Shown piece after piece: positions 8,842 through 17,804 of a stretch of 64,000 bases of DNA. The notes beneath the pieces are model-generated. The model was not told the origin of the DNA. It was given only the letters and a program-made list of their open reading frames with translations, and searched no databases. This stretch comes from Blastopirellula marina DSM 3645. GTDB taxonomy: Bacteria > Planctomycetota > Planctomycetia > Pirellulales > Pirellulaceae. The position numbers and the translations under genes are program-made. Each line of letters begins with the position of its first letter. Position 1 is the stretch's first letter. Location of the stretch: assembly GCF_000153105.1 (NCBI RefSeq), contig NZ_CH672376.1:814856-878855 (forward strand), read 5' to 3'.

Positions 8842-10326
8842 ATGATCCGGCTCGGAAAGTTGCTGGTCTACTTCGAGACTTCTCCGGCCGTTAGCCTCTT
8901 GCAATCGAGAAACGCTCCGTTTGTCATTGGGTTTCTTGATCAACAGTTCAAGCAATCGGGACAAATCGTTATTCCGCATTCGGATTTGATCTCTGCGCTA
9001 GTTCTATTTCTCGATGAACTCAAGGAGACGCACCCGGACAGGATGACCGCGAAACCAGACGCTTATCTTGCGGATTGGTGCGATCCAGAGAAGCGATGGT
9101 TGCAACGATTTTTAGAAGCCGATCGAGAAGAGCCTGTCTATCAACTAACGACCCACACCGAAGAAGTTCTTCTTTTCGTCGATCGAGCGATCAATCTGGA
9201 TCTGGGCTTCGTCGGAACGGAATCCCGATTGAAGCTAGTAATTGAAACTCTATCCGATCTAGTCGTCGGATCTTCTGATGATCCCGAGACGCGGCTGATT
9301 CATCTTCGCAAAGAACGAGATCGCATCGTTCGGGAGATTGAGCAGATCGAGCAGGACGGGCAGATTTCTAAGTATCAGCCGGCACAAATACGCGAGCGGT
9401 TTGCGACGGCCGTGTCGCTTCTTAGGCAGCTTCAGGGCGATTTTCGTGCCGTTGAAGACTCGTTTCGAGAGATTACCTCACAGGTCCAAAAGAGAGAACA
9501 AGAGGGGCTCGAAAGGCGCGGAGCGATTCTAGAATTCGCACTGGACTCAGAAGATCTGCTGAAACAGGAAGATCAGGGGGTCAGCTTTTATGAATTCGTC
9601 AAGCTGATTCTTTCTCCAAGCCAAACAGAACGCTTGGAAAAGGTGATTCAAGAAGTACGTTGCATCCCCGAATTGTATTCGCTGCACGAAGGGCTGGAGA
9701 CGGTTCGCAATATGATCACCCTGCTACAAAATGAAGCGGAAAAGGTGATGCGGACCAATCAGCGACTTTCGGCGACGTTGCGTCGTTTGCTAGATGCTCG
9801 GGCATTTGCGGACAGGCGACGGATCGCCCAATTACTGCAGGAGATTCAAAGCCTTGCGATTACCTATGAGGGAAATTCGCGTGACCAGGCTCCTGGCGTC
9901 TCGTTCGACTTTGCGCTGGATATAGATTCTCCGTTTCGCAGATCGTTTTGGGTAGAGCCGCCGCAGTTCGAGACGATCGATCTGACCAATTTCCTGCCTA
10001 GTTCGGAAGAGCGGCGAGAAGTTTTCCATGAATTTGCGTCGCTTCAACATCTAGACTGGCGCCGAATGCGGGATTGTATACGCCACTTACTAGCGACTGA
10101 ACATTCCGCCACGCTGGGGCAGCTTCTCGCGGTGCATCCGATTTCCGCTGGCGTGGTGGAAGTAATTGGGTACCTACAGCTAGCGAATGAGGATGGTCAT
10201 TTGATCGATCCGACGGAAGATGAAGTTATCCATGTTGCTGCAGCCAGTCCATTGGACCGCAGTTACCAAGTGACTGTACCTCGCATCACGTTTCTGCCCT
10301 CAAGGAGTCGACGTCGTGCGAAGTGA
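8842..10326 (+). CDS. jetA: Wadjet anti-plasmid system subunit JetA (DUF3375)
   Basis: This is the first gene of a four-gene operon in the order DUF3375, DUF4194, SMC-like ATPase, DUF3322/DUF2220, the diagnostic layout of type I Wadjet. JetA is the kleisin-like (MukF-like) subunit that bridges the SMC dimer. The 494-residue protein opens with the conserved LLQSRNAPFVIGFLDQQFK region, has a winged-helix-type N-terminal half, a coiled-coil centre rich in Arg/Glu/Gln (about residues 150-320), and a C-terminal part with the ATEHSATLGQLL segment. ATG 8842 is the only reasonable start: an in-frame TGA lies 12 bases upstream. No strong Shine-Dalgarno is visible. It overlaps jetB by 11 bp. Confidence 0.93.
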   Translation: MIRLGKLLVYFETSPAVSLLQSRNAPFVIGFLDQQFKQSGQIVIPHSDLISALVLFLDELKETHPDRMTAKPDAYLADWCDPEKRWLQRFLEADREEPVYQLTTHTEEVLLFVDRAINLDLGFVGTESRLKLVIETLSDLVVGSSDDPETRLIHLRKERDRIVREIEQIEQDGQISKYQPAQIRERFATAVSLLRQLQGDFRAVEDSFREITSQVQKREQEGLERRGAILEFALDSEDLLKQEDQGVSFYEFVKLILSPSQTERLEKVIQEVRCIPELYSLHEGLETVRNMITLLQNEAEKVMRTNQRLSATLRRLLDARAFADRRRIAQLLQEIQSLAITYEGNSRDQAPGVSFDFALDIDSPFRRSFWVEPPQFETIDLTNFLPSSEERREVFHEFASLQHLDWRRMRDCIRHLLATEHSATLGQLLAVHPISAGVVEVIGYLQLANEDGHLIDPTEDEVIHVAAASPLDRSYQVTVPRITFLPSRSRRRAK

Positions 10327-10936
10327 CTATCCAGAATATCGCGAATGGAGTCTTCCTCTCGTGCGGCTCTTGCAGGGAGTCATTGAGCAAGAGGATGGGA
10401 AGGCGTGGGATGTATTGATGTCAAACATTTCCCAGGTTGAGCAGTTCGTCGCTCGACTTGGGCTTCAACTTGTCACCGATGAAACGGAAGGTTTGGCCTA
10501 TCTGCGGCAGTTTTCGGAAGAAGAGACGCCCGCTGGCTACGACGCGTTGCCCAAGCTGTTTCGCGCGTCACGACTCAGCTTTGGTCAGACCGTGCTTGCC
10601 GTCGTATTGCGCGACTTATTGCGACGCTTCGACGAGGAAGAGACTAGAGACGCTCGTTGTGTAGTCGACGAGGCGACGCTTCTCGATACTTGGAAGGCCT
10701 TTTTTCCTAATCAGTTTGACGAAGTCAAGCTGCAAAAAGATCTTCAGGCGACGCTCAGGAAATTGGAAGAGCTGTCTTTCGTTCGGCGTTTTGGAAAAGA
10801 CTCCGCAAGTTGGGAGGTTCGGAGAATCCTCAAAGCTCGCCTTACGGCGGATAGTCTGGAACACTTGCGTGATCAATTGGCGAACGCCGTCCAAAGGAAG
10901 TCAGATGCGGAAGTTTCCACCGGCGACTCTCAGTGA
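10316..10936 (+). CDS. jetB: Wadjet anti-plasmid system subunit JetB (DUF4194)
   Basis: The 206-residue protein is the MukE-like (KITE) subunit of Wadjet, which binds JetA in the JetABC condensin-like motor. The DUF4194 features are visible: LVRLLQGVIEQEDGKAWD near the start, a central DETEGLAYLRQF segment, and FGQTVLAVVLRDLLRRFDEE, with a winged-helix layout. The start is GTG 10316, inside the end of jetA, so translation is probably coupled. The gap to jetC is 50 bp, the only real spacing inside the operon. Confidence 0.92.
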   Translation: MRSDYPEYREWSLPLVRLLQGVIEQEDGKAWDVLMSNISQVEQFVARLGLQLVTDETEGLAYLRQFSEEETPAGYDALPKLFRASRLSFGQTVLAVVLRDLLRRFDEEETRDARCVVDEATLLDTWKAFFPNQFDEVKLQKDLQATLRKLEELSFVRRFGKDSASWEVRRILKARLTADSLEHLRDQLANAVQRKSDAEVSTGDSQ

Positions 10937-10986
10937 ACTTGCGATGACGACCAATCGGAGCGTCAGCACAATATAGGCAAAGAACG

Positions 10987-13900
10987 ATGATTCAGTCCAA
11001 CCTTCCCTTTGGCTCATCTGCTACGACTGGATTTCGCCTCCAGAAAATTGAGGTACTGAATTGGGGGACCTTTGATGGGCAAATCTATCGTGCCAGTCCA
11101 GGCGGAGACTCTACGCTGCTAATCGGAAAGAATGGCTCCGGCAAGTCAACGTTAGTTGATGCGTTGTTGACCCTTTTGGTGCGGCCGGGCGTCCGGAATT
11201 TTAACGTCGCGGCTGGCGCCAAAAAACGGGAACGAGATGAGAAGTCGTATTTGCTCGGCGCCTATGACCGTTCAAGCGACGACGATAGCCAAAGTATCCG
11301 CGTCAAACACTTACGCCCGAAAGGAGACTCTTACTCGGTCCTCCTTGCCTTCTTTCATAATGCCGATATCGAAAAGTCATTCACCGTTGCACAGGTTCTC
11401 TACTTAGCATCCGATCAAAGCGTGGAGAAGGTCTATTGCTTTACCGACGACGAACGTTCGATTCAAACAGATTTTGGGGAGCTTCAAGCGGCGGAATCGA
11501 TCCTCAAGATTCTCAAGCAACGAGGCGTTCGGGCAACGCGAACCTTTCAAGAATACGAAGGCTGGTTTAATAAGGCGACCCATGTAAAGAGCAAGGCGAT
11601 GGAAGTCTTTAATCAGACCGTCGCCGTGAAAGACATTCAAAAGCTAAACGACTTCATACGAAGTCATATGTTGGAGGCACATGACTGGAGCGATAAAGTT
11701 GAACGACTATTGGGGCACTTTATGCAGCTAAATGAAGCCCATGACTGTCTAGTTCGAGCGAGGCAGCAGCGTGATCTTTTGGAGCCCGTTGCCCGATTCG
11801 GCGAAGAATATCGAATCATTGAGAATTCTATTCGGCGAATTGAAAATCTCCAGAATGCGGCTCCCGCATATGAAGCTCAAAGGGCAATCGACCTTTTTAC
11901 GCCATTGATGGAGAAGGAAGAGCGCGAGTTAAAAGAAGTGCGTTCTCGCCTCGTATCGATTGCCGATGAAACGGCGCGTCTTCGATCCAACCATCGCTGG
12001 TTACTAAATCAGATCGACAATGTTGGTGGAGATCGTTTGAAGCTAATTCCCGCACTTATTGGTTTGGAAGAGGTGGAGAGTCGGAATAAGCATTCCGCGT
12101 TTGTCAGTTTTCAGGACTCATTGGCAACGATCGGGATTGAGTCCGAGATGTCGAACGCTGAGGCGTTCGTCAAAGCTATATCCGAGTTTCCGGAACGCAA
12201 ATCCTCGCTTGAATCGGAATCGGAGCAAGTCGCACGCATACGAAGTGATTTGGCTCACCGACAAATAACTGCTCGCAGTCTATTAGTTGATCTCCGTGCC
12301 GAACTCACTGGTTTGGAACGCCGCAGAGACAATATGCCTGAGTGGTGCGTGCAAATGCGGAAATCTATCAGTGATGCGTTGGGCATCGCAATTGGCGAAA
12401 TACCCTTTGCCGCGGAATTGATGCAAGTTCGAGCGGACGAGCGGGATTGGGAGTCGTCGATAGAGAAGGTATTGCACGGACTTGCATTGAGCCTTCTCGT
12501 GCCAGACCGATTTTATCCCCTCATCGCGTCGCATATGGAACGAACTCGTTTGATTGCCCAAGGGCATGGTCAGCGGCTGGTATACCAAAGAGTCACCGAT
12601 CGAAGGCATGGACGGACAGGGGGAATGAACTCCCCGCAATCGTTAGTCGAGAAACTTGACCTCAGAGATCGTCATCCGCTTTTGCCTTGGCTGAAGATCG
12701 AATTGAGCGAGCATTTTGACTTCAGGTGCTGCGAGTCGATTGACGAATTCAGGAGCTTTGAAGGACAGGCAATGACGCAAAATCGCCATGTCAAGTATGG
12801 CAAGCGGCGTCATGAGAAAGACGATCGGGATCGCGTAGTCGATCCACGGAATTTTGTTTTGGGTTGGGATAACCGAGATAAGAAACGTCGATTAGCGGAA
12901 GAGATCCAACGGCTTTCAACAGCGGATTCCGTATTAACTGGCGAAATTGACCAAGCGGATAGACAGTACCGACGGATTCAACGGCAACTTACGGCAATCG
13001 AAGAGGCTCAACGAATCACAAATTTTGATCAGATCGACTTCCCCAGGCATGACGTAGAAATCGCACGACTGAAAGAGGAGCAGCAGGCAATCGAGAGTCA
13101 ATCCAACGAACTTCAGACGCTTAAACGACATCTTCAGGAAACGGAAGCTTTGATTACAGACCTCGAGCTTGAAAAGGACGAGTTGATCGGAGACGAACGG
13201 GAGCGGAAAAACTCAATTGATAGTGCGCAAAAAGCTATCGCCAACGCGGAAAGATGTCTCGACAGATGGCGTGGTGATGGCAGCCTTGCGCAATTCCTTC
13301 CGTTGTACGAAGAGATTGATGAGGTGTTACGCGAGCCGCCCGTGACGGCTTTTTCGCTTTTCGAGAGGCTAAAGGCGCAGATTGCGAATTGGCATCAAGT
13401 GATCGAACAGCAACGAAAAAACTTGACCGAATCTCAAAATAGGCTTACGACGGCTATGTCGAAGTTTTTGGGCGTTTGTCCAGAAAAAACGGACGATCTC
13501 AGCGCCTCAAGCGTCTATCTGGATGCCTTTCTTGATCTTCGTCAGCAGATTTTAGAGGACGACCTACCACGTCACGAACAGCGGTTCAAAGAACGGCTCA
13601 ATCAGAAGGTCATTGAAGAGATTGGACTGTTCCGGAATTCTTTAGAGCAAGAGCGACGCGGGATTGAAGGAAAGATTGAACTTCTGAACGTTTCGCTCAA
13701 GAAACTGGAATATCGTTCAGGCACGCACATAGAGCTTCAGCCGCGTCCGATGCGAGACTCTGAAATTTCCGATTTTCAGTCGCAATTGCGAGAATGTATT
13801 GAAGGTAGCTTTGAGGATACGGCGGAAGCGAATGAAGCGAGGTTCTTGCGGATCAAAAAGCTGATTGTCCGGCTTCGTGATGAAGAGAGTAAACGATGGC

Positions 13901-14373
13901 GAGACAAGGTGACGGATGTGCGGCGTTGGTTTGATTTTGTCGCTGCGGTCATCGATCAAGACAGCGGAAAGACCGTGTCCGTCTACCAAGATAGTAGCGG
14001 GCAATCCGGAGGAGAAAAGGCGAAGCTTGCATTCACGATTTTGGTGGCGGCGATCGCCTATCAATACGATCTTGAACCGGACCTTCCTGTAAGCGACCGT
14101 TTCCATTTCGTTGTGGTTGACGAGATGTTCTCAAAAGTAGATGACCAACATGCGGAATACGCATTGAATCTGTTTCGTCAATTCGGCTTGCAATTGTTAA
14201 TTGTGGCGCCGTTGGACGCAAAGGCGCGGGTAACGCAACCTTACGTCGGGCGGTATCTGCATGTCGTCAAAAAGGAGAATCGCTCAGCAATCTATGAAAT
14301 GACAGCCACGGAGTTCGACGAGGTGGCGGAGGCCTCTCAATCCTATTCGAAAGACGGGGCGGCCATGTCATGA
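10987..14373 (+). CDS. jetC: Wadjet anti-plasmid system SMC-like ATPase JetC
   Basis: At 1,128 residues this is the MukB/SMC-like motor that extrudes loops on small circular DNA so that JetD can cut it. The Walker A motif GKNGSGKS lies at residues 47-54, the ABC signature SGGEK near 1007-1011, and Walker B VVVDE at 1042-1046, followed by Met-Phe-Ser-Lys as in this family. Between the ATPase halves lie two long coiled-coil arms (about 280-480 and 640-980) and a hinge-like globular region around 485-640. All catalytic motifs look intact. The end overlaps the jetD start by ATGA. Confidence 0.94.
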   Translation: MIQSNLPFGSSATTGFRLQKIEVLNWGTFDGQIYRASPGGDSTLLIGKNGSGKSTLVDALLTLLVRPGVRNFNVAAGAKKRERDEKSYLLGAYDRSSDDDSQSIRVKHLRPKGDSYSVLLAFFHNADIEKSFTVAQVLYLASDQSVEKVYCFTDDERSIQTDFGELQAAESILKILKQRGVRATRTFQEYEGWFNKATHVKSKAMEVFNQTVAVKDIQKLNDFIRSHMLEAHDWSDKVERLLGHFMQLNEAHDCLVRARQQRDLLEPVARFGEEYRIIENSIRRIENLQNAAPAYEAQRAIDLFTPLMEKEERELKEVRSRLVSIADETARLRSNHRWLLNQIDNVGGDRLKLIPALIGLEEVESRNKHSAFVSFQDSLATIGIESEMSNAEAFVKAISEFPERKSSLESESEQVARIRSDLAHRQITARSLLVDLRAELTGLERRRDNMPEWCVQMRKSISDALGIAIGEIPFAAELMQVRADERDWESSIEKVLHGLALSLLVPDRFYPLIASHMERTRLIAQGHGQRLVYQRVTDRRHGRTGGMNSPQSLVEKLDLRDRHPLLPWLKIELSEHFDFRCCESIDEFRSFEGQAMTQNRHVKYGKRRHEKDDRDRVVDPRNFVLGWDNRDKKRRLAEEIQRLSTADSVLTGEIDQADRQYRRIQRQLTAIEEAQRITNFDQIDFPRHDVEIARLKEEQQAIESQSNELQTLKRHLQETEALITDLELEKDELIGDERERKNSIDSAQKAIANAERCLDRWRGDGSLAQFLPLYEEIDEVLREPPVTAFSLFERLKAQIANWHQVIEQQRKNLTESQNRLTTAMSKFLGVCPEKTDDLSASSVYLDAFLDLRQQILEDDLPRHEQRFKERLNQKVIEEIGLFRNSLEQERRGIEGKIELLNVSLKKLEYRSGTHIELQPRPMRDSEISDFQSQLRECIEGSFEDTAEANEARFLRIKKLIVRLRDEESKRWRDKVTDVRRWFDFVAAVIDQDSGKTVSVYQDSSGQSGGEKAKLAFTILVAAIAYQYDLEPDLPVSDRFHFVVVDEMFSKVDDQHAEYALNLFRQFGLQLLIVAPLDAKARVTQPYVGRYLHVVKKENRSAIYEMTATEFDEVAEASQSYSKDGAAMS

Positions 14374-15557
14374 TTCGCCCGGAGGAAATCAAGCGAAAGG
14401 CAATTCGTCTTTATCCACAGTGGCAAAAGGCTTGGCTCAATCAAGAGCCATTTTTTCCCCGGACAATTCCTTGTGAGAAACAGTTGGACGAAAACTTGGC
14501 GGTTGCTCGAGAGTCGATCCTTGCCCTCCGCAATGGATCCAAGGAAAAGGTAGGATGTGGTTATTCCGTTGACTGGAAAGAAAAGAATTCGCGTCGGCAC
14601 GGCAAGAATTGGTTTCCTGAGAGAGTTTTCATAGAGTCAGAAGAGGACCTCCTGCGACTCGTCGAAAAGCAACGAGAGTTCCGCCTGTTCAAATCTTCGG
14701 TAGACGCGATTCGCGATCGTTATCCGGAACTAGCGACATGGATTGGCACGCATCGCAAGGATCTTGTCGATGTGGCCGAATCGCTGGATGGGTTGCTAGA
14801 AGTATTGGACTATTTTGTCGGGTATCCTCGCCCCAACCGTTTTGCACGAGAGCTTCCTCTGTCCGTCGATACGAAGTTTATCGAACAAAATTCCCGAATT
14901 CTGCGATGTTGGTTGGATCTGGTATTACCCCCGGAGGCGATTCGTGCGGATGAAGAGCATTTTTGCCGCCGCTTTGGGCTACGTTACGCCGAACCCTTAG
15001 TTCATGTTCGCTTTCTGGATGAAGAACTTCAGCGTGAAACAGCATCTCTCTGGCCAGAGCTTGCCGTTCCATTGCACGCGTTGGCCGAAACGCCATTGCC
15101 TGGGAATCGAGTGCTGATCGTGGAAAATAAGGTCAATCTAATGACGCTACCTTTCATCCAAGAAGGTGTTGCGATGGGAGGGCTTGGAAATTCGGTTACG
15201 GATATGCGTTACTTGACTTGGCTCGCCAAAAAAGAAGTGTGGTACTGGGGGGATATTGATTTAGAGGGATTCGAGATTCTCTCTCGGCTTCGCACTTTTT
15301 TGCCTCACATTCGTAGCCTCATGATGAACGAAGAGATGGTAAGAACGTGGGGAAAATCACTGGCTGGAGTAGGGAATTCGGGCCGCAGAGAACCGTCTTT
15401 GAATCTGACGCCTGAGGAAATGTCAGCGTATCAAATTTGCTACGAAACCAATTTGCGAATCGAGCAGGAACGCGTGCCGCAAAACTTCGTGATTGAGGAA
15501 CTGGATCGCGTCGTATTTGAGAACTTGCAAAGCAAAAAGCCCTTTTCGACGCACTGA
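14370..15557 (+). CDS. jetD: Wadjet anti-plasmid system nuclease JetD (DUF3322/DUF2220, Toprim)
   Basis: The 395-residue protein is the topoisomerase VI-like nuclease of Wadjet that cleaves plasmids entrapped by JetABC. The N-terminal DUF3322 half contains RELPLSVDTKFIE, the link region has the family's ADEEHFCRRFGLRY, and the C-terminal DUF2220 Toprim fold shows the acidic residue E252 in LIVENKVN and the DxD pair D295/D297 in YWGDIDLEG. The start ATG 14370 overlaps jetC by four bases, indicating translational coupling. No terminator hairpin was found after the stop. Confidence 0.93.
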   Translation: MIRPEEIKRKAIRLYPQWQKAWLNQEPFFPRTIPCEKQLDENLAVARESILALRNGSKEKVGCGYSVDWKEKNSRRHGKNWFPERVFIESEEDLLRLVEKQREFRLFKSSVDAIRDRYPELATWIGTHRKDLVDVAESLDGLLEVLDYFVGYPRPNRFARELPLSVDTKFIEQNSRILRCWLDLVLPPEAIRADEEHFCRRFGLRYAEPLVHVRFLDEELQRETASLWPELAVPLHALAETPLPGNRVLIVENKVNLMTLPFIQEGVAMGGLGNSVTDMRYLTWLAKKEVWYWGDIDLEGFEILSRLRTFLPHIRSLMMNEEMVRTWGKSLAGVGNSGRREPSLNLTPEEMSAYQICYETNLRIEQERVPQNFVIEELDRVVFENLQSKKPFSTH

Positions 15558-15727
15558 TCATCTGAAAGAAAACGAATCGACAGTCCTCGAAGTATGTAGC
15601 AAAGTGTAGTTAATTGCCCAAATTCGACCTGAATTTGCAGCGATTAACCACAATTTGGAAACGTCGCATCTAACCCAGGAAAACGCTATTTTTTCGGCTA
15701 TTTGGGGCAGAACTTGCCGTCCGCTTT

Positions 15728-15838
15728 CTACATATCATCGGCCATGATCAGGATGACGTTGGGCTGCTTATCAGCGGCGATCAGGGACAACGGCGCTAGC
15801 AGAAGCGATACCGTAGCGACGAAAGAAAGAGTTCGCAT
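15728..15838 (-). pseudogene. sulfatase N-terminal stub
   Basis: From ATG 15838 the minus strand encodes a signal peptide (MRTLSFVATVSLLLAPLSLI, AA cleavage region) followed by KQPNVILIMADDM and then TAG. NVILIMADDM is the conserved start of planctomycete sulfatases, which normally run to about 450-500 residues and need the Cys-x-Pro/Ala-Ser-Arg motif absent here. Beyond 15728 sulfatase similarity ends, so the gene was cut where the jet island begins. Confidence 0.8.
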
Positions 15839-15917
15839 GGCGCAAGTCTCAACCAAGGGGAGAGCGGCGATAAAGCGTCTATTCTAGTCGAGAGCATGCG
15901 GCCGCGTCTTCCTGGCT

Positions 15918-16682
15918 TTAGGATGCGGCGAACTCGGCTTGGGCGGCGAATTTGATCTTCTGATCGGCCCGCGACTGAACGAGTGCGGTGAGATGGAAAT
16001 CGGCTGGATTGATTTGCGGCGGAAGTTGTAGCTTGGTCTGGCCGGCGGCGGCAGGCGACTGAACCGTCAGCAACTGGCGGACTACTTTGACGTGCGTGAG
16101 CGTTCGCCCTTTGTTTTCACCCGCGTCAACCTAATGCGAGGCCCGCTTTTGCACCAGCGCCAATAGCAGCGAGTTTTGCTCGGTCAGATCGGTTCCCTGC
16201 CAGGCGACATGGGCCAAGTTGGCTTGAGCGGTGACGTTCAGCTCTAGTCGCGTTGGCGGTTGACTGCGGAGCCCGGCGGCGATCGCGCGATCGGTCGCTT
16301 GATTCGAGCCGGGGAATTCGACGCGGCCGTTGACGATCATTTGCGGCGTGTAAACTCGATCGGCTTGAAACGACTGGACGTCGCTTCGTTGGCGTTGTGA
16401 AAAAGTGGCGTCGCTAAAGGGATCTTCCCACCCTAGATAATTCCAAAAGTCGACGTGAAACGAGAGCGTGTAGATCGGCAACTTCTGCAGCGAGACAAGA
16501 TTCACGCGAGCCAGATTCTGGTCAGCACTGGGACAACTGTTGCAGCCCTCGGAAGTAAAAAGTTCGAGCAATGCAAATCCAATGTTCGCCGTCGGATCGG
16601 TCGTTTCTTCTTCCCCCTACAAAGGCGGCATTCAAGGGGCGGCGCAACCAGCGGTCAGAACGGCGGCCATGCGCAACTCCAT
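15918..16682 (-). pseudogene. DUF1223 (thioredoxin-like) secreted protein, degraded
   Basis: The main open stretch (16131-16571) encodes LLELFTSEGCNSCPSADQ, the hallmark opening of DUF1223, then a VDFWNYLGWEDPF segment and YTPQMIVNGRVEF, all typical. The frame is broken. Upstream, ATG 16682 in the same frame gives MELRMAAVLTAGCAAP and then meets TGA and TAG before the CxxC region. Downstream, TAG at 16131-16133 interrupts the family's conserved end (GENKGRTLTHVKVVRQL), which continues in frame to TAA at 15918. Three in-frame stops argue for a dead gene. DUF1223 proteins are exported thioredoxin-fold proteins of unknown function. Confidence 0.75.
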
Positions 16683-16959
16683 CCGGCGAGAAATCTGCAA
16701 CGGAGTTATTGGATGCGCCTTTCGCCAAGGAGAGGAGACCTGACCGCAAATCGGGGCTCCTTGAGTACGGCCAAGCTTTCCTAATCTTACTATACTGGCA
16801 TTGAAATCATCGCATATCGGTACGGTGGAGGACGAAACTTGGCCGATCTGTCAAGATTCGTCCTCAAACGGTTGGGACGCCCTCTTGGAGCGATCATCGC
16901 TTTCCCGAGAATGGAATCAGACGAGCCTCATTCAGCGGCGAAACGACGAAAGAGCCAGC

Positions 16960-17781
16960 GTGACCGCAAAGGAATCGATTGAACTGACCCACGAGCGGGA
17001 AACGCTGCTGATCACGCTGTATGGCAAGGCCGAAGAGAGTCGGCTCGCCGATTCGTTGTTGCAGGATCACTTTGCGGCCGGCGTGGTGGAGCGACTCGAC
17101 TATGATTTTCTCAAGTTGCGCGTGACCCGCGACGGCATGATCAGCTTGGCGATGCGCTCGAAGGCGCTCGACGATTGGACGCGTGACTTCTTGAACCGAT
17201 ATCCGCAAGCGACGGTGCTGCATCTGGGGTGCGGATTGGATAGTCGAATCCTGCGGGTAAACCCTTCCCGGGATGTCGCCTGGTTCGAGGTCGATTTCCC
17301 CGAGGTGATCGCACTGCGTCGCCGCATGTATGCAGATCGCCCTGGCTGTGATTGGATTGGCGCTTCGATCTTAGACGACGATTGGCTCGATGCGACTCCC
17401 CGAGATCGCCCGACGTTGATTGTTGCGGAAGGGGTGCTTCCCTATTTGCCGATAGACGCCGTGCCGCGCCTGTTCCGGCAGATCACGGCGCATTTCGAGC
17501 AGGGAGAAATCGCGTTTGACGCCTATACGCGGTTCGGCGTGCGGATCCTCAATCTTCTGCCGTCGATTCAAGCGACCGGCGCCAAATTGCGTTGGGGCCT
17601 GGGCGATCCTTACTGGCTGGTGACGCAGGCGCCGCGTCTAACATTTGTCGCTGAGCAAACGCGTCTTGATCCCCAGCAGTTAACGCGGATCTCTTGGCCG
17701 CTACGAACGCTCGCGCAGATCATGCACCTGGCGCCGCCGCTGCGACGGTTTGGCCGCCTGTTGCGTTACCGGTTTGGTTAA
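16960..17781 (+). CDS. class I SAM-dependent methyltransferase, leucine carboxyl methyltransferase (LCM/PPM1) family
   Basis: The SAM-binding loop HLGCGLDSR is near residues 88-96 and is followed by the acidic strand WFEVDFPEVI, the LCM-family pattern. A later VAEGVLPYLP segment also fits. Bacterial members O-methylate carboxylates or polyketide intermediates; the substrate here is unknown. The start is uncertain: GTG 16960 begins just before the conserved ESIELTHERETLL region, and the same frame is open back to TTG 16801, but those 53 residues look unlike the family. The gene converges on the Tad operon, with 23 bp between stops. Confidence 0.75.
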   Translation: MTAKESIELTHERETLLITLYGKAEESRLADSLLQDHFAAGVVERLDYDFLKLRVTRDGMISLAMRSKALDDWTRDFLNRYPQATVLHLGCGLDSRILRVNPSRDVAWFEVDFPEVIALRRRMYADRPGCDWIGASILDDDWLDATPRDRPTLIVAEGVLPYLPIDAVPRLFRQITAHFEQGEIAFDAYTRFGVRILNLLPSIQATGAKLRWGLGDPYWLVTQAPRLTFVAEQTRLDPQQLTRISWPLRTLAQIMHLAPPLRRFGRLLRYRFG

Positions 17782-17804
17782 CGCAACGGTAGGTGAAGCG
17801 GCGA

